A DNA stretch of 64,000 nt, from contig QRFJ01000785.1 in the NCBI GenBank assembly GCA_006176705.1, positions 124,001 to 188,000 of the forward strand. Reading direction: 5' to 3'. The translations under genes were made by a program, and so were the position numbers. The notes below the pieces were generated by a model. It worked only from the letters and a program-made list of their open reading frames with translations. It ran no database searches and was not told the origin of the DNA. This document shows, piece after piece, positions 59,372 to 64,000 of this stretch (positions are counted from its first letter, which is position 1; every line of letters begins with the position of its first letter). The stretch is from Cocos nucifera (lineage: Eukaryota; Streptophyta; Magnoliopsida; Arecales; Arecaceae).

Positions 59372-60360
59372 TATCTTTTTTTCATTTTTTTTTAAAATAT
59401 TATATAATTCTAAAATTTAATGTCCATCTTTACTATTCATTATCTTAATAATTATCATTAGAGTGTCATCACAAAAGATCACCTCGATCCAATAGTCCTA
59501 GCTTCATCGATCAATAAAATTTAATTTTGATGATCATGAATGATGGTGCGATGATTTGATAGATGGAGACCATCGATGGATCCAAAAATCTGCAATGATG
59601 ATCTCGATGATGTTTGTAGCATACTATCAAAATTTTACTTCAATCGAATATCGTTATTATGGTCAATTTAGTATGGAATAATTTCGACCGTTAAATGAGA
59701 AATAAGTGATCAAAAGGCCAAACGATATTCGATTATGAGATAATTTTTTAGTTAAATGATCTTGACTATAATTTTAATCATTTTATATGACGATGATTGT
59801 AAAATTTAAATAATTTCTATATGAACTAGTCACGTTAAGCAAATCTTGCAAAAGCATAAGCATAATTACTAAAAGAATTTAAGAACGAGAATCAAGTGAT
59901 ATATAATTTTGGATAATTCTTAGATCCATGGTTTAAATTTTATGATCACCATCATAAAAATGATTAAAGTAGTAGTCAAGATCATTTATCTAAAAAATTA
60001 TCTCATAATCGAATGTTGTCTAGTCCTTTGATCACTCATTTCTCATTTAACAGTCGAAATCATCCTATACTAAATTAACCATAATAACGATATCTGATTG
60101 AAGTAAAACTTTGATGGTGTGATATAAATATCATCGAGATCATCATTGCAGATTTTTGGATCCATTAGTTATCTTCATCTATCAGATCATCGCACTATTA
60201 TTCGTGGTCATCGAAATCAAATTTTACTAATCGATGAAGCTAAGGATATCGAATTGAGGTGATTTTTTTTGATAATACTCTAATAATAATTATTTAAATA
60301 ATGAATGATGAGATGGATATTAAATTTTAGAATTATATAATATTTTAAAAAATTAAAAAA
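59372..60360. repeat. Large inverted repeat (foldback), ~430-440-bp arms
   Basis: The left arm (about 59372-59812) and right arm (about 59932-60360) are reverse complements over nearly their full length. Paired blocks include CACCTCgATCCaATAgTCCT, GGATCCAAAAATCTGCAATG, TCGTTATTATGGT and GATTATGAGATAATTTTTTA. The spacer (59813-59931) is unique. CACTA-3 subterminal words stand on both outer sides, which may place the hairpin between subterminal blocks of the transposon. No reading frame is supported. The transcript would fold into a long hairpin. Confidence 0.85.
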
Positions 60361-60480
60361 AATTGATTACCAATCTATGACAGCGATTTTCTAACTGCTG
60401 CCATAGAGCTATGACAGCAATTTTTTGTAACAGCTACCGTAGACTTATGGTAGTGGTTCAAAAATCGCTGCCATAGATTA
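60361..60480 (+). repeat. CACTA-3 subterminal repeats, inner block
   Basis: CTATGACAGCGATTTT, GCTGCCATAGA and ATGGTAGTGGTTCAAAAATCG recur. This is the last such block before the proline-rich tract. Confidence 0.7.
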
Positions 60481-61160
60481 GATTATTTTTTTTTCAAATC
60501 CCTCCACAAAATTCATTTCCTTCCTCCTCTCCATCATTGGTGAGGCATCTCCCCTCCATTTTCTTCCTCGGTTGGTGCCACCTCCTCTTTGCTCCTCGGG
60601 CGATGCCGACTCCTCCCCCACCTTGTCTTTCTTTCCTGGCCACTGGCTCCGCCACCTCCTACGTCGACCCCTTCTTCTCCAATCAGCCTGGCCACCAACT
60701 CCGCCACCTCCCTCGCCTGCCCCTTCTTTCCCGACTATCGGCCCCACCACCTCCTCCTCCTTCCCCAGCCAGCTCGTCTGCCAGCTCCGCCACCTCCCCA
60801 TCTACCCCTTCTTTCCCAGCCAGCCTGGCCGTCAACCCCGCCACCTCCCCCTCCTTCTCCTTCCGGCTGGCTCTTTCGCTGGCTCGGCCACCTCCATCAC
60901 CTCCCCTTCTTCTCGGTTGGCCCAGCCACGGCACCAACCCCTCCTACTCTCTCTCTTTCTCTCCTCTTTCCCTCGGCCTAACCCACCCCTCCTACTCTCT
61001 CTAGATCTTTCTCTCTCTTCCCTCTTTCTTTCTCTCTCTCCTCTTTCTCTCTCTTCTCTCTCTCTATATCTCACTATATTATGTCTCTCTTGCAAGCTAT
61101 CTTTAGCACCGCCGTCTTCCTCTAGCACCGTCGTCGGCAACCTTCAGAGCTTTGTGCAAT
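60481..61160 (+). other. Pyrimidine-rich, proline-rich tract of CACTA-3
   Basis: The plus strand is C/T-rich. All three plus frames are open for 130-219 codons (60537-61004, 60572-61231, 60589-60981) and minus frames are open too, so openness reflects composition. Imperfect repeats with GCCACCTCC and CCCTTCTTTCCC recur every 45-60 bases between 60630 and 60910. A CT-rich simple repeat covers 60940-61070. It occupies the same place as 19150-19850 in CACTA-1. Confidence 0.5.
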
Positions 61161-61259
61161 CCCCTCTCCATAGCCATAGGTATGATTTTATTTTTTTAAA
61201 TTTTATAGTAATATTTATTAATCATTTATAATATTTATAATAATATTCATAATAAATAT

Positions 61260-61625
61260 TATAAATATTATAATTATCCGCTAGTCGTGGGTCGTGCTGG
61301 TGGATAAGAGAACTCCTATCGGTTGATCCTAGACCATGCCAGTGGATTCTGGTTGGGCTATGCTGACAGCCTTAGGTCATGGTGTATCGACGGCTGTAGA
61401 TGGCCCTGGGCCATGCTGGTAGCCTTGGACCATGCCGTGTCAATGATCATGGATGGTCTTAAGCCATGCTGGTCAATAAGAAAATCCCCACCGATGAATT
61501 CTGGGCCATGCCGTCGGTCGTGAGCTATGCCGATAGCTAAAAGAACCCTTGCCCCCGTCGGTGGGTTCTGGGCCATGCCCATGGCCATGGTATGTGCGGG
61601 CCGCTAAGAGAACCCCATCGCTAAT
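61260..61625 (+). repeat. GC-rich degenerate repeat of CACTA-3
   Basis: GGGCCATGCCG, TGAGCCATGCT and TAAGAgAACCCC-type words recur irregularly (for example AAGAGAACTCC at 61304, AAGAAAATCCC at 61478, AAAGAACCC at 61542, AAGAGAACCCC at 61606). Open frames on both strands look compositional. No domain is recognised. Confidence 0.5.
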
Positions 61626-62240
61626 AGAAAGTGAAATTATAATTTATTGCTCCATCTTAATTATTTATGAATATAAATCATGTTGTAAAATTTATTGCAT
61701 AACATTTTTTGGATTACTATTTATATTTTTTTGCCTTTATTTATTGTATTGCATAATGATAGATCCATCAATTAATTAGTGTATATAATCTCCGACACCC
61801 GTATATTTATATATTTTTTATATAGATGGAAGAATTATATACAATGATTAATTGATTATCTAATTTGGATAGTTTAAAAATTATAAATAATTCTATATGT
61901 AATTACAGTAATCAAACGGTATGCTGAGTGTTCTGAAAGAAATTTTGGATAATATTTTTCTTTTATTCTTCCTACATAAAAGAATTAAGAGAAAATGCTA
62001 TCGAAATTTCTTTCGGTTCTTGTTGCATATCGTTTATTACTGTAATAAATCTATAGAATTAATGCAATTCCTAAATGAGATTGGACCTACCTTTATCTAT
62101 TAGTTGTTGATATGATGCATTTAATTAGATGTATATGAAAATGATATTTAATATTAGTTATGGCTTATAAGTTGTTTACAATACATTGGTATATAATTTA
62201 AGTTTCACACATGATTTAATTATAGTATTACCATTTTAAA
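61626..62240 (+). other. AT-rich interval upstream of the TNP2 relic
   Basis: It is likely intron or leader of the CACTA-3 transposase. A 60-codon frame (61921-62103) is unsupported. Nothing else is seen. Confidence 0.45.
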
Positions 62241-63290
62241 ATGGATAGAAGATGGATGAAGTTTAGTAGGCTCTTGCTACAATATGAGATTGGACTTCAA
62301 AATTTTTTTGATTTTGTTATAGAAAAATTTGAAAACCATAGACTTATCTAATGTCCTTATAAGAAGTATATGGGTGAGCCATGGCTACCTCGTTAAGATG
62401 TAAATTATCATCTTACTATTTATGGCTTTAAAGCCCATTATGAAATTTATTGGGATCAACATGGTGAAGGTAGGCTGTAGGAAGGCGATCAACATGATGA
62501 AACAGTAGAACAAATGGTTCATAATATTTTTTCATTTGTTGGCCACAATGATGGTGCATCTACGTCCATGCTTGATCCTGTGGTTGGTGGAATGATAAAT
62601 AGTGAGGATGTAGAGAAGGTCTGCAAGTTGATGGAGGATGCTAATATTTCTTTTATCCCAGGTATGAAAAGATGGCGAAGCTGAAGTTCTTAATCTGGTT
62701 GTATCATGCAAAATGCTCCAATGGGTTCAGTAATAATGGAGTGAACTATATGCAAGAGCTTTTGGGGGACATTCTTTCAAACAATGCATAAATTTCGAAG
62801 AATAATTATAAAGCATCGAAGATTATTGAACAGCTGGACTTCACTTACACCAAGATACATGCATGTCCTAATGATTGCATGCTCTATTAGGAAGGGATGT
62901 CAACTGAAATGAGTGCATGAGGTGTAGTATGTCAAGATGGAAATAAAGATGGCACATCAACCCATGTATCTCAAACATTGATGTGGCATTTTCTTTTGAT
63001 TTCAAGACTATAAAAGTTGTTTATGTTGGTAAGGACATCGAAGGACATGAGATGGCATAAAGAGGACCGAACAAAAGATGATACATTGAGGCATCTAGCC
63101 AATGGAGACGCATGATAGAAGTTTAATGAAATACATCCCGACTTCACACAAAAGATACGTAATGTGAGGTTGGGCTTGTCATACGATGGTTTCAATCCGT
63201 TCAAGCATATGAATACCACCCATAGTGTATGGCCAATGTTTATTCATGTTTACAACCTTCCATCATGAATATGTATAAAAAAATTCTTTA
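62241..63290 (+). pseudogene. TNP2 transposase of CACTA-3, N-terminal half (broken)
   Basis: From ATG 62241 (MDRRWMKFSRLLLQYEIGLQ) the transposase-associated domain runs through CPYKKYMG and VNYHLTIYGFKAHYEIYW, with stops for Gln/Trp. After a shift near 62660, TNP2 sequence follows: LKFLIWLYHAKCSNG, IHACPNDCMLY, MRWHKEDRTKDDTLRH, NVRLGLSYDGFNPFKHMNTT and VYNLPS, ending near 63290. The catalytic and C-terminal parts seen in CACTA-1 do not follow; the sequence changes abruptly. The relic is therefore truncated as well as stop-ridden. Confidence 0.85.
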
Positions 63291-64000
63291 CTTTCATGAT
63301 AGTGCTCATTTCTAGACCGATGGTTGCAAAACTGCTACCGTAGGCATGCCAACCGCTGCCTGATAAATGCAACTCCACTTGAAGGGGGAGGGAACCCTCT
63401 TCGTCATGTACTGTAATTTTTTGGATGTCCTTGATGAATTTATAACAAAGTTATAAATCTTAATATTGATTTTTAATGCAACATTTTTTGGATAATACTT
63501 ATTTCCCTGACTAGATACGTGCTTTGGTAAACAACATTGCTATACAATGCCAAGCTCAGTATTGGATACCCACTTGATCTTTCCTATCAACAAAGCATGA
63601 TGTAAGAGTGTGGTAAGATTTAAATATACTCTAGTTAGTTAGAGTCTATTTATTAATGTTTTATTAATATTATTATTCAATATATTATATTGATTAATGT
63701 TCATTAACATTGCAGATCATAATGGCAATGAAATGCTATCTAGCTTTCGCCCCCACCTCTCAGTGGGCTACGTGGAGCTCTGCATCTGAGTCACAGGTAG
63801 AGTATACTCTATCTATCTCCACATCGACTGTCCAGGGACCACCAGCATCTATTCTTCCACTGACATGTATTTCTCCACCAACATCTAAGTCTCTAGCGTT
63901 AGCCACATCTTTGGCACATGCTCCACCCACTGATGAGTCTCCATTGGCATCCACATCGCACGATCTCATGGTTAGTGAGTGTACATTTTTATTATATCAT
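63291..64000 (+). other. CACTA-3 downstream interval, no recognised gene
   Basis: A subterminal-like word, GGTTGCAAAACTGCTACCGTAG (in two parts), lies near 63322. AT-rich sequence follows, then a splice-like TTGCAG at 63710-63715 and a C-rich stretch rich in CCACC and ACATCT words. The stretch could be an exon of a second CACTA gene, but no domain is visible before the window ends. Confidence 0.4.

Larger units (their letters stand above)
48590..64000 (+). mobile_element. CACTA-3 transposon, left part, continuing past the window
   Basis: The left end reads TACTATTACAAAATGG, a CACTA-type terminus with C changed to T. It is followed by dense subterminal words of the form CTATgGCAGcGGTTA on both strands (48610-48905, 59300-59365, 60370-60475). 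A proline-rich tract, a GC-rich repeat and a TNP2 relic follow. Copia copy B sits inside the left subterminal zone. The right end and target duplication are outside the window. Confidence 0.7.

Noticed and set aside
60537..61231. Several long overlapping open frames on both strands (up to 219 codons)
   Set aside because: All three plus frames and minus frames are open at once because the tract is C/T-rich and lacks stop words. This is composition, not coding.

Overview
This is plant nuclear DNA that appears to consist entirely of repeats and transposable elements. I found no intact host gene, tRNA, rRNA or CRISPR array. The families present are Ty3/gypsy of Tat, Athila and chromovirus type, Ty1/copia, and CACTA (En/Spm) DNA transposons. 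Their size and AT-rich, stop-riddled reading frames fit heterochromatin of a flowering plant with a large genome. A monocot such as a palm is possible, but the sequence does not prove it. Many frames are broken at TAG, TAA or TGA where the family carries Gln or Trp, as expected from long-term C-to-T decay of methylated cytosines.

Layout, left to right. Three pieces (349-1317, 15447-16912, 36328-36661) look like one very long LTR of a minus-strand chromovirus-like element, split by two insertions. The first is a plus-strand Tat-type Ty3/gypsy element (1318-15446, target duplication CATAC). It has degenerate gag, protease, RT, two RNase H domains and integrase, a 181-bp tandem repeat and an antisense coiled-coil frame. 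The tandem repeat is itself interrupted by a non-autonomous minus-strand LTR element (9054-12925, duplication AAATA). The second is a 19.4-kb CACTA element (16913-36327, duplication ACA). Its TNP2 transposase frame is cut in two by a minus-strand Ty1/copia element (copy A, 20939-31203, duplication CAATT).

Between 36662 and 40711 lie the rest of the chromovirus-like element, an unrecognised minus-strand coiled-coil frame, and a solo LTR (37667-39531, duplication ATATC) inserted in that frame. Next comes a truncated minus-strand CACTA remnant (40712 to about 43480) with a head-to-head inverted duplication of its transposase-associated domain and a 79/84-bp tandem array. A plus-strand Athila-like element follows (LTR 43585-45224, PBS, gag, then an unfamiliar frame and no pol).

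From 48590 to the window end is a third CACTA element, incomplete on the right. It holds a second copy of the same copia family (copy B, 48910-59291, plus strand), a roughly 1-kb inverted repeat, a proline-rich pyrimidine tract and the N-terminal half of a TNP2 gene. Relative order of insertion can be read from the nesting: copia copy A is younger than CACTA-1, CACTA-1 and Tat are younger than the chromovirus-like LTR, and so on. The parts are successive insertions and do not work together as a pathway. I see no new defence or regulatory system. The most unusual items are the two unrecognised coiled-coil frames, the inverted transposase duplication, the large hairpin, and the gag-plus-unknown-frame element.
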